Notes: generated by a model not told the origin, from the letters alone. 32,177 nt of DNA from Xanthobacteraceae bacterium (GCA_009694215.1 SHVN01000025.1:1-32177); one strand, 5' to 3'; counted from the stretch's first letter, positions 17,159-26,439 are shown. Numbers and translations: made by a program.

Positions 17159-17794
17159 ATGAATCACTACACCTATTTCCGCTCGTCAGCCGCCTACCGG
17201 GTGCGAATCGCCCTCAACCTCAAGGGCCTCGCGCCCCGGCAGATTTCCATCCATCTCACCAAGGATGGCGGCAAGCAGCATTCGCCGGAATACCGGGCGG
17301 TCAATCCGCAGCGCCGCGTGCCATCGCTGGTGCTCGACAACGGCGGAATCCTGACGCAATCGCCGGCGATCATCGAGTATCTCGACGAGACCCATCCCAA
17401 GCCTGCGTTCCTGCCGACCGACCCGGTCGCGCGCGCCCAAGTGCGCGCTTTCGCCGCGCTGATCGGCTGCGACATCCATCCGCTCAACAACCTTGCGCCG
17501 CTGCAATATCTCAAGCGCGTGCTGAAGCAGGAGCAGCCTGCGATCGACTCCTGGTATCACCATTGGATTATCGAGGGCTTCACCGCGCTCGAAACCATGA
17601 TCCGGCCCGGCCCCTATTGCTTCGGCAGCAGTGTCACGCTCGCGGATATCTACCTCGTGCCGCAGATGTACAACGCGCGGCGGCTCAAGGTTCCGCTGGA
17701 TGCGTTCCCTAAATTGTTGGCCGCCGACGCCGCAGCGCAGAAGCTGCCGGCGTTCGACAAGGCGCGCCCGGAAAACCAGCCCGACGCCGAGTGA
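17159..17794 (+). CDS. maiA: Maleylacetoacetate isomerase (zeta-class glutathione transferase)
   Basis: This glutathione-dependent enzyme isomerises maleylacetoacetate to fumarylacetoacetate, linking hmgA and fahA. The 211 residues begin with the zeta signature 'YFRSSAAYRVRIALNLKG' (active-site Ser9-Ser10, Arg14). The thioredoxin-like domain continues with 'VNPQRRVPSLVLD' and 'QSPAIIEYLDE' (67-77), and the C-terminal helical domain has 'CDIHPLNNLAPLQYL'. GGGGAG lies a few bases before the ATG. It starts 41 bases after the MarR stop, so the two are probably co-transcribed. Confidence 0.96.
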   Translation: MNHYTYFRSSAAYRVRIALNLKGLAPRQISIHLTKDGGKQHSPEYRAVNPQRRVPSLVLDNGGILTQSPAIIEYLDETHPKPAFLPTDPVARAQVRAFAALIGCDIHPLNNLAPLQYLKRVLKQEQPAIDSWYHHWIIEGFTALETMIRPGPYCFGSSVTLADIYLVPQMYNARRLKVPLDAFPKLLAADAAAQKLPAFDKARPENQPDAE

Positions 17795-17857
17795 CGGCGC
17801 CGCAACCGCCTGTTACAAGGCGGCCCCCGCCTCCACAAACAGCCAAAGAAGCAAGCC

Positions 17858-18796
17858 GTGGCCACACCGCAACTCGGCAGGGTCGTTTTGTGGATGACCG
17901 GCGCCCTGATCTCGTTTTCAATCAGCGCGCTGGCGGTCCGTGCGCTCGGTCAGCAGCTCAACACGTTTGAAATCCTGACGATCCGCTCGGGCCTGGGCCT
18001 GTTCGTCCTGCTCGCGATCATTGCCGCGCGGCCGGGGCTTCGGCAAAAGCTCGCGCTGCGGCACATGGGATTCCACCTCGTACGCAACACCACGCATTTC
18101 GTCGGGCAGTTCAGCTGGGCACTCGCGGTGACGCTGTTGCCGTTTGCCACCGTGTTCGCGCTGGAATTCACGACGCCGGCCTGGGTGGCGCTCTTGGCCG
18201 CGCTAATCCTGGGTGAGCGCATGACCAAGAGCCGCGCCGGCAGCGTCGTGCTGGGCTTCCTCGGCGTGCTGGTGATCGTCCGGCCCGGGCTCGCCAGCTT
18301 CCAGCCGGCGGCGCTGCTGGTGCTGTTCGCGGCGTTCACCTTTGCGATCTCGCTGATCGTCACCAAGCAGCTGACCAACCGGGTCGGCACCTTCGCCATC
18401 ATCTTCTGGATGAACCTGATGCAACTGCCGATGGCGCTGGCCTGGCCGGGCGTGACCGCGGCGACCGGCGGTCCCTCGCTGTTCGTTTTCCGCCTCGGCG
18501 CAGACCTGGCCCTCCCCACACTGGCGCTCGGCGTCGTCGGCCTGACCTCGCATTACTGCCTGACTCAGGCGTTCCGCTCCGGCGACGCCACCGTGGTGGT
18601 CCCGCTCGATTTCCTCCGCATCCCCTTGATTGCGCTGGTGGGCTGGATGTTTTACGGAGAAATGCTGGACGGCTTCGTATTCGCGGGGGCTGGGCTCATT
18701 ATTTGCGGCGTGTTGTGGAATCTGCTGGCCGAATCGCGGCGGCCCGGCCTGCCGGTGGCGGCCAGCACGGAGAAGGCCCAATCCGCCGAATCTTGA
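17858..18796 (+). CDS. EamA/DMT-family transporter
   Basis: An inner-membrane protein of 312 residues with about ten membrane helices in two EamA repeats (about 10-145 and 160-290). Typical segments are 'LEFTTPAWVALLAALILGERMT', closing the first repeat, and 'VPLDFLRIPLIALVGWMFYGE', closing the second. The start is a GTG at 17858; no ATG fits as well. The family exports amino acids, metabolites or drugs, and the substrate cannot be read from sequence. It follows maiA by 63 bases and could be co-transcribed. A link to tyrosine/homogentisate metabolism is only a guess. Confidence 0.9.
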   Translation: MATPQLGRVVLWMTGALISFSISALAVRALGQQLNTFEILTIRSGLGLFVLLAIIAARPGLRQKLALRHMGFHLVRNTTHFVGQFSWALAVTLLPFATVFALEFTTPAWVALLAALILGERMTKSRAGSVVLGFLGVLVIVRPGLASFQPAALLVLFAAFTFAISLIVTKQLTNRVGTFAIIFWMNLMQLPMALAWPGVTAATGGPSLFVFRLGADLALPTLALGVVGLTSHYCLTQAFRSGDATVVVPLDFLRIPLIALVGWMFYGEMLDGFVFAGAGLIICGVLWNLLAESRRPGLPVAASTEKAQSAES

Positions 18797-18813
18797 TAGA
18801 ATCGGCGGCAGGC

Positions 18814-18828
18814 GTCCAAACTTTGGAC
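18814..18828. promoter_or_regulatory. Perfect 15-bp palindrome upstream of the DUF2865 gene
   Basis: GTCCAAACTTTGGAC has 7-bp arms around a single C, 68 bases before the ATG at 18897. It is operator-like. Just before it, CCGCCGA (18784-18790) and TCGGCGG (18802-18808) pair across the transporter stop codon, a weak stem without a T-run. Confidence 0.35.
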
Positions 18829-18896
18829 ACCATTGCGGCCTCAAAGTCAGCCGCGAAGGGCGTGCGTTGCAGCCCCACTGGGGACCGGGGATTACG

Positions 18897-20042
18897 ATGA
18901 ACTCGACTTGGTGCCGCACGCTCATGCCCGCTGCCGCCGCCGTTTTCGCGGCGCTGCTGCCCGCACATGCGCAGCAATCCCAGCAGAGCCCCTACTGCTC
19001 CAGGCTCGAAGCCCAGCTCCAGGCCTTCGATCGTGGCGCGGCCGACTCCTCCCGCGCCGATCAACTCCGCAAGCTCGAGGACGCCGCGGGCAGTCAGCAG
19101 ACCGAGCTCGATCGCCAGGAGACCGCCGCCCGGCGCGCCGGATGCGAAAGCAACAGCTTCTTCGTTCTGTTCAGCGGGCAGCAGGCTCAGTGCGGCCCGC
19201 TGAACAACAAGATCCAGCAGATGCGGGGCAACCTCGAGCGCATTCAAACCGACATAGAACGGCTGCGCGGCAATCCCTCATCCGAGCGCGAGGGTCAACG
19301 CCGCGCGATCCTGGTGGCGCTGGCGCAGAACAATTGCGGCCAGCAGTATCAGCAGCAGGTGGCGGCGACGCAGCCGGCCCGCAGCGGCGGGCTGCTGGAT
19401 TCGCTGTTCGGGCCGAAGTCGATCTTTACGCCGGGCGGTGACGCCCCCGGACTGTCGATGCCGAGCGGCACGTTCCGGACGCTGTGCGTGCGCACCTGCG
19501 ACGGCTTCTATTATCCGATCTCGGCCGCCACCAACGCAAGCCGCTTCGTCGAGGACGAGAAGGCCTGCCACAATTCCTGTCCAGCCGCCGAGGTCATACT
19601 GTTCTCCCACCGCAATCCCGGCGAGGACATCAACCAGGCGGTCTCGGTCACCGGCCAGCAGCCATATACTGCGCTGCCGAATGCGTTCCGCTATCGAACC
19701 GTGCTCGATCAGAGTTGCAGTTGCCGCCGCCCCGGCGAATCCAGGTCGCAGGCGCTGAAGAACGTCGAGGACAGCACGATCGAGCAGGGCGACATCGTCG
19801 TCAACGACCAGCGGGCGCGCCAGCTCTCCCAGCCGCGGGTCGATGCGCAGGGCCGCCCGATCCGGCCCGCTCCGGCTGTCACTGCGCGGCCGGGGGCTCC
19901 GGTTGCGGTGCCCGCTCCTGCCGCGGCCGCCAATCCGGCACCGGCTCCCGCCGCCAGCGGGGCGCCTCCCGATGAGCCGTCCAAGCCCGATCCCAACCGC
20001 ACAGTGCGAGCGGTCGGGCCGACCTTCATTCCCGCCCGCTAG
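18897..20042 (+). CDS. Secreted DUF2865-domain protein
   Basis: A 381-residue exported protein. The signal peptide ends near 'AHA|QQS' (residue 25). Residues about 40-140 are helical and charged, probably coiled coil ('RADQLRKLEDAAG', 'NLERIQTDIERLRG'). The DUF2865 core follows: 'GTFRTLCVRTCDGFYYPIS', 'CHNSCPAAEVILFSHRNPGED', 'PYTALPNAFRYRTVLDQSCSC', with paired cysteines. A Pro/Ala-rich tail (about 315-365) ends in 'VGPTFIPAR'. The domain occurs in Rhizobiales and its function is not known. The ATG at 18897 follows GGGGACCGGGG; a longer frame overlaps the transporter. The stop overlaps the convergent nadE stop. Confidence 0.88.
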   Translation: MNSTWCRTLMPAAAAVFAALLPAHAQQSQQSPYCSRLEAQLQAFDRGAADSSRADQLRKLEDAAGSQQTELDRQETAARRAGCESNSFFVLFSGQQAQCGPLNNKIQQMRGNLERIQTDIERLRGNPSSEREGQRRAILVALAQNNCGQQYQQQVAATQPARSGGLLDSLFGPKSIFTPGGDAPGLSMPSGTFRTLCVRTCDGFYYPISAATNASRFVEDEKACHNSCPAAEVILFSHRNPGEDINQAVSVTGQQPYTALPNAFRYRTVLDQSCSCRRPGESRSQALKNVEDSTIEQGDIVVNDQRARQLSQPRVDAQGRPIRPAPAVTARPGAPVAVPAPAAAANPAPAPAASGAPPDEPSKPDPNRTVRAVGPTFIPAR

Positions 20043-21781
20043 AAGTCGAAGGCTTCGGTCTTGCCTGCGGCGCCCGACTTGAGCAGCGCGTGGTCGGGCT
20101 CCGGCAACGGCGCGCCGGTGTCGCGGAAGCGATTGACGATCGGATAGCGGCGGTCGCGGCCAAAGTTTTTCAGCGTCACCTTGACGCCGGGCGCGGCCTG
20201 CCGCCGCTTGTATTCCGCGAAATGCAGCAGGCGCTCGACCTTGAGCACCGTGTCGCGGTCGAAGCCCGCGGCCACGATCGCCGCCACCGGCTCCTCGCGC
20301 TCCACCAGCGCTTCCAGAATCTGGTCGAGCATGTCGTAGGGCGGCAGCGAGTCCTGGTCCTTCTGGTTCTCGCGAAGCTCCGCGGTCGGCGGCTTGACGA
20401 TCACGTTTTCGGGGATCACCTCGCCGTCGGGCCCGAGCGCGCCCTCCGGCTTCCAGGAATTGCGCTGCCGCGACAGGCGGAATACCTGGGTCTTGTAGAG
20501 ATCCTTGATCGGATTGAATCCGCCGTTCATGTCGCCATAGAGCGTGGCGTAGCCGACCGACATCTCCGACTTGTTGCCAGTCGTCACCACCATCAGCCCG
20601 AACTTGTTGGAGATCGCCATCAGGATGGTGCCGCGCGCGCGCGCCTGCAGGTTTTCCTCGGTGACGTCGCGCGGCAACCCCTTGAGCGCCGGTTCGAGCG
20701 CCTTCTCAAGACCCAGCACGGCGCTCTCGATCGGCAGGATGTCGTACTGCACGCCGAGCGCCTTGGCGCACTTCGCCGCGTCGGTGAGCGAATCCTGCGA
20801 GGTAAAGCGGTAAGGCAGCATCACGCAGCGCACGCGGGCTGCTCCCAGTGCATCGGTGGCGAGGGCCGCGCACAGCGCGGAATCGATGCCGCCGGACAAA
20901 CCCAGCACCACGCCCTTGAAGCCGCTCTTGTCCACGTAATCGCGCAAGCCCAGCACGCAGGCGGCATAATCGGTCCTGTCGCTCTCGTCGGCCTTAGCGA
21001 TCGGCCCTTCGACACAGCGCCAGGTGCCGGCCTCGCGCTTCCACTGCGTCAACGCCACGGCTTCACGCATGGTCGGAAGCTGCGCGCCGACGCTGCGGTC
21101 GGCGTTGAGCACGAACGACGCGCCGTCAAAGATGAGCTCGTCCTGCCCGCCTACCATATTGAGATAGATCAGCGGCAGGCCGGACTCGACCACGCGCGCG
21201 ACTGTGATGTTGAGCCGGTGCTCGGTCTTGCCGCGCCAATAGGGCGAGCCGTTCGGCACCAGGAGAATCTCGCCGCCGGTTTCGCTCAGGCACTCGACCA
21301 CCTCGGCGCCCCAGATGTCCTCGCAGATCGGAATGCCGATCCGCACGCCCTTGACCAGGATCGGTCCCGGCATCGGCCCCGGCGCGAACACGCGCTTTTC
21401 GTCGAACACGCCATAGTTCGGCAGGTTGACCTTGAAGCGGAGCGCCTCGATCGCGCCACCCAAGAGCAGCACATAGGCGTTGTAGAGCTTGCCGTCCTCG
21501 ACCCAGGGCGTGCCGACGAGGAGCGCGGGCCCGCTCGTGCTCTCCCGCGCCAGCGTCTCGACCGCCGCACGGCAGGCGGCCTGGAACGCGGGCTTGAGCA
21601 CCAGGTCCTCCGGCGGATAGCCGGCCAGGAACAGCTCCGGAAACGCCAGTATGTCAGCGCCCATCGCGGCCGCCTGATCGCGCGCGCGGCGCACCTTGTC
21701 GGCATTTCCGGCGACATCGCCGACCACCGGATTGAGCTGCGCGAGGGCGATTTTCAGGTGATCTGCGGGTCGGACATTCAT
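20039..21781 (-). CDS. nadE: Glutamine-hydrolysing NAD+ synthase
   Basis: This enzyme amidates nicotinic acid adenine dinucleotide to NAD+, with ammonia from glutamine. The 580 residues have two domains. The nitrilase-type glutaminase (about 8-260) carries the triad Glu49 ('FPELFLAGY'), Lys117 ('KVNLPNYGVFDE') and Cys153 ('PICEDIW'). The synthetase domain has the PP-loop 'LSGGIDSAL' (295-303) and 'TTGNKSEMSVGYATLYGD'. Its length and domain order are standard for the two-domain form. It lies 9 bases downstream of dgkA and is probably co-transcribed with DAHP synthase and dgkA. Its stop overlaps the convergent DUF2865 stop. Confidence 0.97.
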   Translation of the reverse strand: MNVRPADHLKIALAQLNPVVGDVAGNADKVRRARDQAAAMGADILAFPELFLAGYPPEDLVLKPAFQAACRAAVETLARESTSGPALLVGTPWVEDGKLYNAYVLLLGGAIEALRFKVNLPNYGVFDEKRVFAPGPMPGPILVKGVRIGIPICEDIWGAEVVECLSETGGEILLVPNGSPYWRGKTEHRLNITVARVVESGLPLIYLNMVGGQDELIFDGASFVLNADRSVGAQLPTMREAVALTQWKREAGTWRCVEGPIAKADESDRTDYAACVLGLRDYVDKSGFKGVVLGLSGGIDSALCAALATDALGAARVRCVMLPYRFTSQDSLTDAAKCAKALGVQYDILPIESAVLGLEKALEPALKGLPRDVTEENLQARARGTILMAISNKFGLMVVTTGNKSEMSVGYATLYGDMNGGFNPIKDLYKTQVFRLSRQRNSWKPEGALGPDGEVIPENVIVKPPTAELRENQKDQDSLPPYDMLDQILEALVEREEPVAAIVAAGFDRDTVLKVERLLHFAEYKRRQAAPGVKVTLKNFGRDRRYPIVNRFRDTGAPLPEPDHALLKSGAAGKTEAFDF

Positions 21782-21790
21782 AGCGATGAT

Positions 21791-22144
21791 CTACAGCAAA
21801 CCGAAACGCTCGGCGAGCGCGACAAGCCAAACGAGCCCGGCCAGCAGCAGCGACAGCCCCACCGCGGCGGATGCCATGTCCTTGATGCGGCCGATGGCGT
21901 CATGGTGAAACGGCGTGACGTGGTCTGACAGCTTCTCCACCGCGGTGTTGAGAAGCTCGACGATCATCAGCAGCAGGACGACGCCGATCAATGCCACCCG
22001 CCGCCACGTGTCGGTTGCGACCAGGAAGGCAGCCGGCACCGCAATCAGGAAGGCGACGATTTCCTGACGAAAGGCCTCTTCGCTGCGCGCCGCGGCGCGG
22101 AGGCCGTTCCAGCTGTTGAGCGTCGCCTTGAGAAATCGAAGCAC
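21791..22144 (-). CDS. dgkA: Diacylglycerol kinase DgkA
   Basis: A small inner-membrane kinase (117 residues, three helices, E. coli 122) that phosphorylates diacylglycerol to phosphatidic acid. Glu28 and the E-x-x-N-x-x-x-E pattern Glu63, Asn66, Glu70 ('VELLNTAVEKLSDHVT') match catalytic and metal residues of E. coli DgkA. 'HHDAIGRIKDMASAAV' is the conserved segment before the last helix. It sits between DAHP synthase (13 bases upstream) and nadE (9 bases downstream), indicating one transcript. Confidence 0.95.
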   Translation of the reverse strand: MLRFLKATLNSWNGLRAAARSEEAFRQEIVAFLIAVPAAFLVATDTWRRVALIGVVLLLMIVELLNTAVEKLSDHVTPFHHDAIGRIKDMASAAVGLSLLLAGLVWLVALAERFGLL

Positions 22145-22157
22145 GCTGCCGCCGCCG

Positions 22158-23558
22158 TCAGAGGCCGGCTGCGGCCGGCAATGGCTTGCCGCGCAAGGCG
22201 CGTTCCTGCTTGAGCAGGTCGGCCATCAGGAAAGCCATTTCGATCGCCTGCTCGGCGTTGAGCCGCGGATCGCACAGCGTGTGGTAACGGGCGTTGAGCC
22301 CCTCGTCGGTGATTGCATGCGCGCCTCCGGTGCACTCGGTCACGTTCTGCCCGGTCATTTCGAGATGAACGCCGCCGGCGTGCGTGCCCTCGGACGCATG
22401 GATCAAGAAGAACGACTTGACCTCCTTGAGGATCAGGTCGAACGGCCGGGTCTTGTAGCCGGTCGTCGCCGTGATGGTGTTGCCGTGCATCGGATCGCAT
22501 GACCACACCACCGCCCTGCCCTCGCGCTTCACCGCGCGGATCATCTGCGGCAGCATCTCGCCGACCTTGTCGGCGCCGAGGCGAACGATGAGTGTAAGCC
22601 GCCCGGGCTCGTTTTCCGGGTTGAGCACATCCATGAGGCGGAGCATCTCGTCGGACTTGGACGAGGGCCCACACTTGAGGCCGAGCGGATTCATGATGCC
22701 GCGGCAGAACTCGACATGGGCGTGATCGGGCTGCCGCGTGCGGTCGCCGATCCAGACCATATGCGCGGAGGTGGCGCACCAGGTGCCGGGCCGCGTGGAG
22801 TCCTCGCGCGTCAGCGCCTGCTCGTAGCCGAGCAGCAGCGCTTCGTGGCTGGTATAGAAGTCGGTGGTCTTGAGCTCCGGATGCTTCTCGAGATCGAGGC
22901 CGCAGGCCTGCATGAAGGCGAGTGCCTCGGAGATGCGGTCGGCCAGTTCGAGATAGCGCTGGCTGCTCTTGGGATCGACGTCGAGCAGCCACTGATGCAC
23001 GCGGCCAAGGCTGGCGTAGCCGCCGTGGGTGAGCGCGCGAATGAGGTTCAACGTCGAGGCGGAATGGCGAAACGCCTCGATCAGCCGCTGCGGATCGGGT
23101 ATGCGCGCGGCGGCGGTGAATTCCGGCCCGTTGATGATGTCGCCGCGATAGCTCGGCAGTTCCTGGCCGTTTTTCTTCTCGAACGGCGAGGAACGCGGCT
23201 TGGCGAACTGGCCGGCAATGCGGCCGACCTTCACCACCGGCACGGCGGCGGCATAGGTCAGAACCACCGCCATCTGCAGGAACACGCGCAGGAAGTCGCG
23301 GATGTTGTTGGCGCTGATGTTGTTGGCGCTTGGGTCGGTGAAGCTCTCGGCGCAATCGCCGCCCTGCAGCAGGAAACCTTCGCCCGACGCGACACGGCCG
23401 AGCTGCTCCTTGAGGTTGCGCGCCTCGCCGGCAAACACCAGCGGCGGGTAGCTCGCGAGCTGCTTCTCGACGGCCTGCAGCGCCGCCATGTCCGGGTACT
23501 CGGGCACCTGGACAATCGGCTTGTTTCGCCAGCTATCACGCGTCCAACGCTCGGCCAC
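22158..23558 (-). CDS. aroG: Class II DAHP synthase (3-deoxy-7-phosphoheptulonate synthase)
   Basis: The first enzyme of the shikimate pathway, joining phosphoenolpyruvate and erythrose 4-phosphate. The 466 residues match the plant/actinobacterial class II type. Motifs include '[11 protein letters not shown]' with the metal-ligand Cys69, '[17 protein letters not shown]', '[15 protein letters not shown]', 'WIGDRTRQ', '[15 protein letters not shown]' and '[17 protein letters not shown]'. Between 'AESF' and '[11 protein letters not shown]' the protein has SANNI twice (77-81, 82-86), coded by a perfect 15-bp tandem repeat. Related proteins, as I recall them, have a single copy of this segment. 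The frame stays open, so the enzyme may still work. The symbol follows common use for class II enzymes. Confidence 0.95.
   Translation of the reverse strand: MAERWTRDSWRNKPIVQVPEYPDMAALQAVEKQLASYPPLVFAGEARNLKEQLGRVASGEGFLLQGGDCAESFTDPSANNISANNIRDFLRVFLQMAVVLTYAAAVPVVKVGRIAGQFAKPRSSPFEKKNGQELPSYRGDIINGPEFTAAARIPDPQRLIEAFRHSASTLNLIRALTHGGYASLGRVHQWLLDVDPKSSQRYLELADRISEALAFMQACGLDLEKHPELKTTDFYTSHEALLLGYEQALTREDSTRPGTWCATSAHMVWIGDRTRQPDHAHVEFCRGIMNPLGLKCGPSSKSDEMLRLMDVLNPENEPGRLTLIVRLGADKVGEMLPQMIRAVKREGRAVVWSCDPMHGNTITATTGYKTRPFDLILKEVKSFFLIHASEGTHAGGVHLEMTGQNVTECTGGAHAITDEGLNARYHTLCDPRLNAEQAIEMAFLMADLLKQERALRGKPLPAAAGL
23301..23330. repeat. Perfect 15-bp tandem duplication within DAHP synthase
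   Basis: GATGTTGTTGGCGCT at 23301-23315 is repeated exactly at 23316-23330. On the minus strand this encodes [10 protein letters not shown] in frame, probably by replication slippage. Confidence 0.95.
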
Positions 23559-23681
23559 GACGCAACACTCCTACCGTTCGAATTTTGCTTGTCGGAACGG
23601 GGACTTATAGCGAGCAGCGGACGGAATATCCAGCGTCGCGGCGGGCCGCCCGGAAACCCAGCAAATATCTGGAAACTTGAG

Positions 23682-25076
23682 CTATTCCGCCGCCTGGCGG
23701 ACATGGCTCGCGGTCTTCTCGCGCATCGTCACGAGCTCTTCTGCAGCGGTCGGATGCACCGCCATGGTGGCGTCGAAGTCAGCCTTGGTCGCCTTCATCC
23801 TCACCGCGATGCCGATGAGCTGGATCATCTCGCCGGCGTCCGGCCCGACGATATGGGCGCCGACCACGCGGTCGTTGTGGCCGTCGACCACGAGCTTCAT
23901 GAAGGTGCGGGTATCGCGGCCCGAGAGCGTCGCCTTCATCGGCCGGAACGAGGTCTTGTAAATGTCGACCTTGGTGAGCTGCTGACAGGCCTGCGCCTCG
24001 GTGAGGCCGATCACGCCGCATTCGGGTTCGGAGAACACCGCTGTCGGGACGTTGGTGTGATCGACGCGCGTTGGCTTGTTGCCGAACACCGTGTCGGCGA
24101 AGGCGTGACCTTCGCGAATTGCCACCGGCGTCAGCGCGACGCGGTCGGTGACGTCGCCGACCGCATAGATGTGCGGCACGCTGGTCTGCGAGAATTCGTT
24201 GACTTCGATCGCGCCGATCCGCCCGAGCTTGACGCCCGCGGTCTCGAGGCCGAGGCCTTTGACATTGGGGCGGCGCCCGGTCGCAAACATGACCTTGTCG
24301 ACGACGATGTCCGCGTGATCGGAAAGCTGAACGCACAGCCCGTGATCGACCTTCTCGATGCCCTCGACGATGACCTTGGTGACGATCTTGACGCCGCGCT
24401 TTTCAAGCTCGGTGCGCAGGTGATTGCGCACGTCCTCGTCGAAGCCGCGCAGGATGTTGTCGCCGCGATAGACCAGCGTCACCTCGGAGCCGAGCCCGTT
24501 GAAGACGCCAGCGAACTCGACCGCGATATAGCCGCCGCCCTGGATCAGGATGCGCCTGGGCAGTTCTTTCAGATGGAAGGCCTCATTCGACGAGATGACG
24601 TGTTCGTGGCCCTCGATGTCCTTGCCGAGCGAGGGCGCGCCGCCCGTCGAGATCAGGATGTGCCTGGCCCGAACGGTCTCGCCGGTCGCCGTGAGCCTGA
24701 CGGTGTGCGGATCGACGATCTCCGCGCGGCTCTTGACGATCTTGACCTTGGCGCGGTCGAGATTGGCGGTGTAGGCCGCTTCCAGCCGCGCGATCTCGCG
24801 GTCCTTGTTGGCGATCAGCGTCGGCCAGTCGAATTTGGGCTCGGGCAGGGTCCAGCCGTAGCCGGCCGCGTCCTCGAACTCGTCGGCGAAGCGCGAGGCA
24901 TAGACCAGCAGCTTCTTCGGCACGCAGCCGCGGATCACGCAAGTGCCGCCGACGCGATACTCCTCGGCGATCATGACGCGCGCGCCATAGCCGGACGAAA
25001 TGCGGGCGGCGCGCACGCCGCCCGATCCCGCGCCGATGACGAACAGATCGACCTCTTCCGACATTTTTCCCGCCAC
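23682..25076 (-). CDS. gor: Glutathione-disulfide reductase
   Basis: A flavoprotein reducing oxidised glutathione with NADPH. The 464 residues carry the FAD loop 'VIGAGSGGVRAAR' (13-25), the redox disulfide Cys46 and Cys51 in 'GGTCVIRGCVPKK', the NADPH-binding 'IQGGGYIAVEFAGVF', the second FAD motif 'IYAVGDVTD', and the dimer-interface 'HPTAAEELV' with the active-site His. These fit Gor rather than dihydrolipoamide dehydrogenase. The start may be M1 (25076) or M5 (25064). It is the last gene of rpiA, DUF2059 and gor, 22 bases after the DUF2059 stop. Confidence 0.96.
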   Translation of the reverse strand: MAGKMSEEVDLFVIGAGSGGVRAARISSGYGARVMIAEEYRVGGTCVIRGCVPKKLLVYASRFADEFEDAAGYGWTLPEPKFDWPTLIANKDREIARLEAAYTANLDRAKVKIVKSRAEIVDPHTVRLTATGETVRARHILISTGGAPSLGKDIEGHEHVISSNEAFHLKELPRRILIQGGGYIAVEFAGVFNGLGSEVTLVYRGDNILRGFDEDVRNHLRTELEKRGVKIVTKVIVEGIEKVDHGLCVQLSDHADIVVDKVMFATGRRPNVKGLGLETAGVKLGRIGAIEVNEFSQTSVPHIYAVGDVTDRVALTPVAIREGHAFADTVFGNKPTRVDHTNVPTAVFSEPECGVIGLTEAQACQQLTKVDIYKTSFRPMKATLSGRDTRTFMKLVVDGHNDRVVGAHIVGPDAGEMIQLIGIAVRMKATKADFDATMAVHPTAAEELVTMREKTASHVRQAAE

Positions 25077-25098
25077 GTCTGCCGCCGGCGACCGGCGG

Positions 25099-25623
25099 TC
25101 AGAACTCGGTATGGCCCCTCTTCTTCATCTCGGCCCGCATCTTCACGTTGACCTCTTCCGCGAATTTATCCGCCCATACCTGCATCCGCTTGTTGATCTC
25201 GTCAAAGGCCTTGGGCTCCGCATCGATCATCTTCTTGCCCAGGGGGCCCTTGAAGAAGGCCAGCGCATCCTTGAGCTCCTGCTCGGAGAACTGAAGTGCG
25301 TAGGCGCGTGCGACCTCCATACGCGCCTCCTGCCGCTTCGCGGCGAACTCCTTGGTCAGTTGCGCTTCAACCGCGTCCAAATCCCTGGTCAGGTTGGGAT
25401 TGATCTGCAGGAACTGGGTCTTGTTGTAGCGGATCACGCCATCGACCACCGGGTCGAACGCGCCGTAGGCGCCCTTGGCCTCGAGAATCTGGTTGGCAAG
25501 CGCGGCCATCGCCGCGGACGGCTGCTGCTGGGCCTGCGCACCATGCGCTAATACGAGGCACGCGACGGCGGCTGCGCCGAAAGCCCAAATCACATGAGTA
25601 CGGGAAATGAAATCAACGAACAT
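25099..25623 (-). CDS. Exported DUF2059-domain protein
   Basis: A 174-residue protein with a signal peptide (hydrophobic 10-24, cleavage near 'AQA') and a DUF2059 domain in its second half, seen in 'YALQFSEQELKDALAFFKG' and 'GKKMIDAEPKAFDEINKRMQ'. The domain is widespread in Proteobacteria, probably periplasmic, with unknown function. The ATG at 25623 begins 37 bases after rpiA ends. A longer frame to 25833 lies over rpiA out of frame and is ignored. It is probably co-transcribed with rpiA and gor. Confidence 0.9.
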   Translation of the reverse strand: MFVDFISRTHVIWAFGAAAVACLVLAHGAQAQQQPSAAMAALANQILEAKGAYGAFDPVVDGVIRYNKTQFLQINPNLTRDLDAVEAQLTKEFAAKRQEARMEVARAYALQFSEQELKDALAFFKGPLGKKMIDAEPKAFDEINKRMQVWADKFAEEVNVKMRAEMKKRGHTEF

Positions 25624-25660
25624 GGCGGCATAACTCCTTGTGAACCCGGGCCGCCTGCGG

Positions 25661-26359
25661 TCATGACCGCTCGACGACGCGGGCACCGGCCGGGCCGGCG
25701 AGTATGGCGGCTTGAGCGAGCCCGATAAAGAGACCGTGCTCGACGACGCCAGGGATGATCGACAGCCGTTCGGCCAGCAATCTAGCATCCGGAATCCGGT
25801 CCAGCGAGGCGTCCAGTATCCAGTGCCCGCCATCCGTGACGAAAGCGTGGCCGTCCTTGCCCTGCCGGAGCACAGCCGGGCCGGGACACCCGGCCGACGC
25901 GGCTGCGGCCTCGACCTTGCGCCGGGTCGCGGCCAGCCCGAACGGCATGACCTCCACCGGCAAGGGAAAGCAGCCGAGCGTCTTGACCCATTTGCTTTCG
26001 TCGGCGATCACCACCATCCGCGCGGAGGCCGCCGCCACGATCTTTTCCCGCAGCAGCGCCCCGCCACCGCCCTTGATCAGGGTCAGATCCGGGCCGATCT
26101 CGTCGGCGCCGTCGATGGTCATGTCCAATTCAGGCGTCTCGTCGAGGGTGGTCAGCGGCACCCCCAGTCTTTGTGCGTCGGCGCGCGTGGTCTCCGACGT
26201 CGGGACGCCGACGACCTTGAGGCCGCCACGGACCCGCTCGGCCAGAAGCTCGACAAAATGCTTGGCGGTCGAGCCGGTGCCGAGGCCGAGCCGCATGCCC
26301 GGCTGCACCCATTCGACCGCGATAGCCGCGGCTTGACGTTTCTGCGCTTCGATGTCCAT
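25661..26359 (-). CDS. rpiA: Ribose-5-phosphate isomerase A
   Basis: This enzyme interconverts ribose 5-phosphate and ribulose 5-phosphate in the pentose phosphate pathway. The 232 residues contain the phosphate loop '[15 protein letters not shown]' (25-39), '[20 protein letters not shown]' (83-102) and 'REKIV' with the catalytic Glu105. The ATG at 26359 is preferred because an upstream extension to 26449 overlaps the divergent gph start and lacks similarity. It is divergent from gph across 80 bases that must hold both promoters. Confidence 0.96.
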   Translation of the reverse strand: MDIEAQKRQAAAIAVEWVQPGMRLGLGTGSTAKHFVELLAERVRGGLKVVGVPTSETTRADAQRLGVPLTTLDETPELDMTIDGADEIGPDLTLIKGGGGALLREKIVAAASARMVVIADESKWVKTLGCFPLPVEVMPFGLAATRRKVEAAAASAGCPGPAVLRQGKDGHAFVTDGGHWILDASLDRIPDARLLAERLSIIPGVVEHGLFIGLAQAAILAGPAGARVVERS

Positions 26360-26439
26360 GAACTTCGTGAGATGAACGTCCGCGATGGGGTGCCGGCGGT
26401 TTTTACCCGGCTTTGCACCCCCAAGGATAGCCGAAAAGC

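Noticed and set aside
20090-21928. A 612-codon open frame on the plus strand
   Set aside because: Antisense to nadE and part of dgkA; Arg/His/Gly-rich composition and no recognisable domain.
22716-25151. An 811-codon open frame on the plus strand
   Set aside because: It lies antisense to DAHP synthase and glutathione reductase, both with full family motifs. Long antisense frames are expected in this GC-rich codon pattern.
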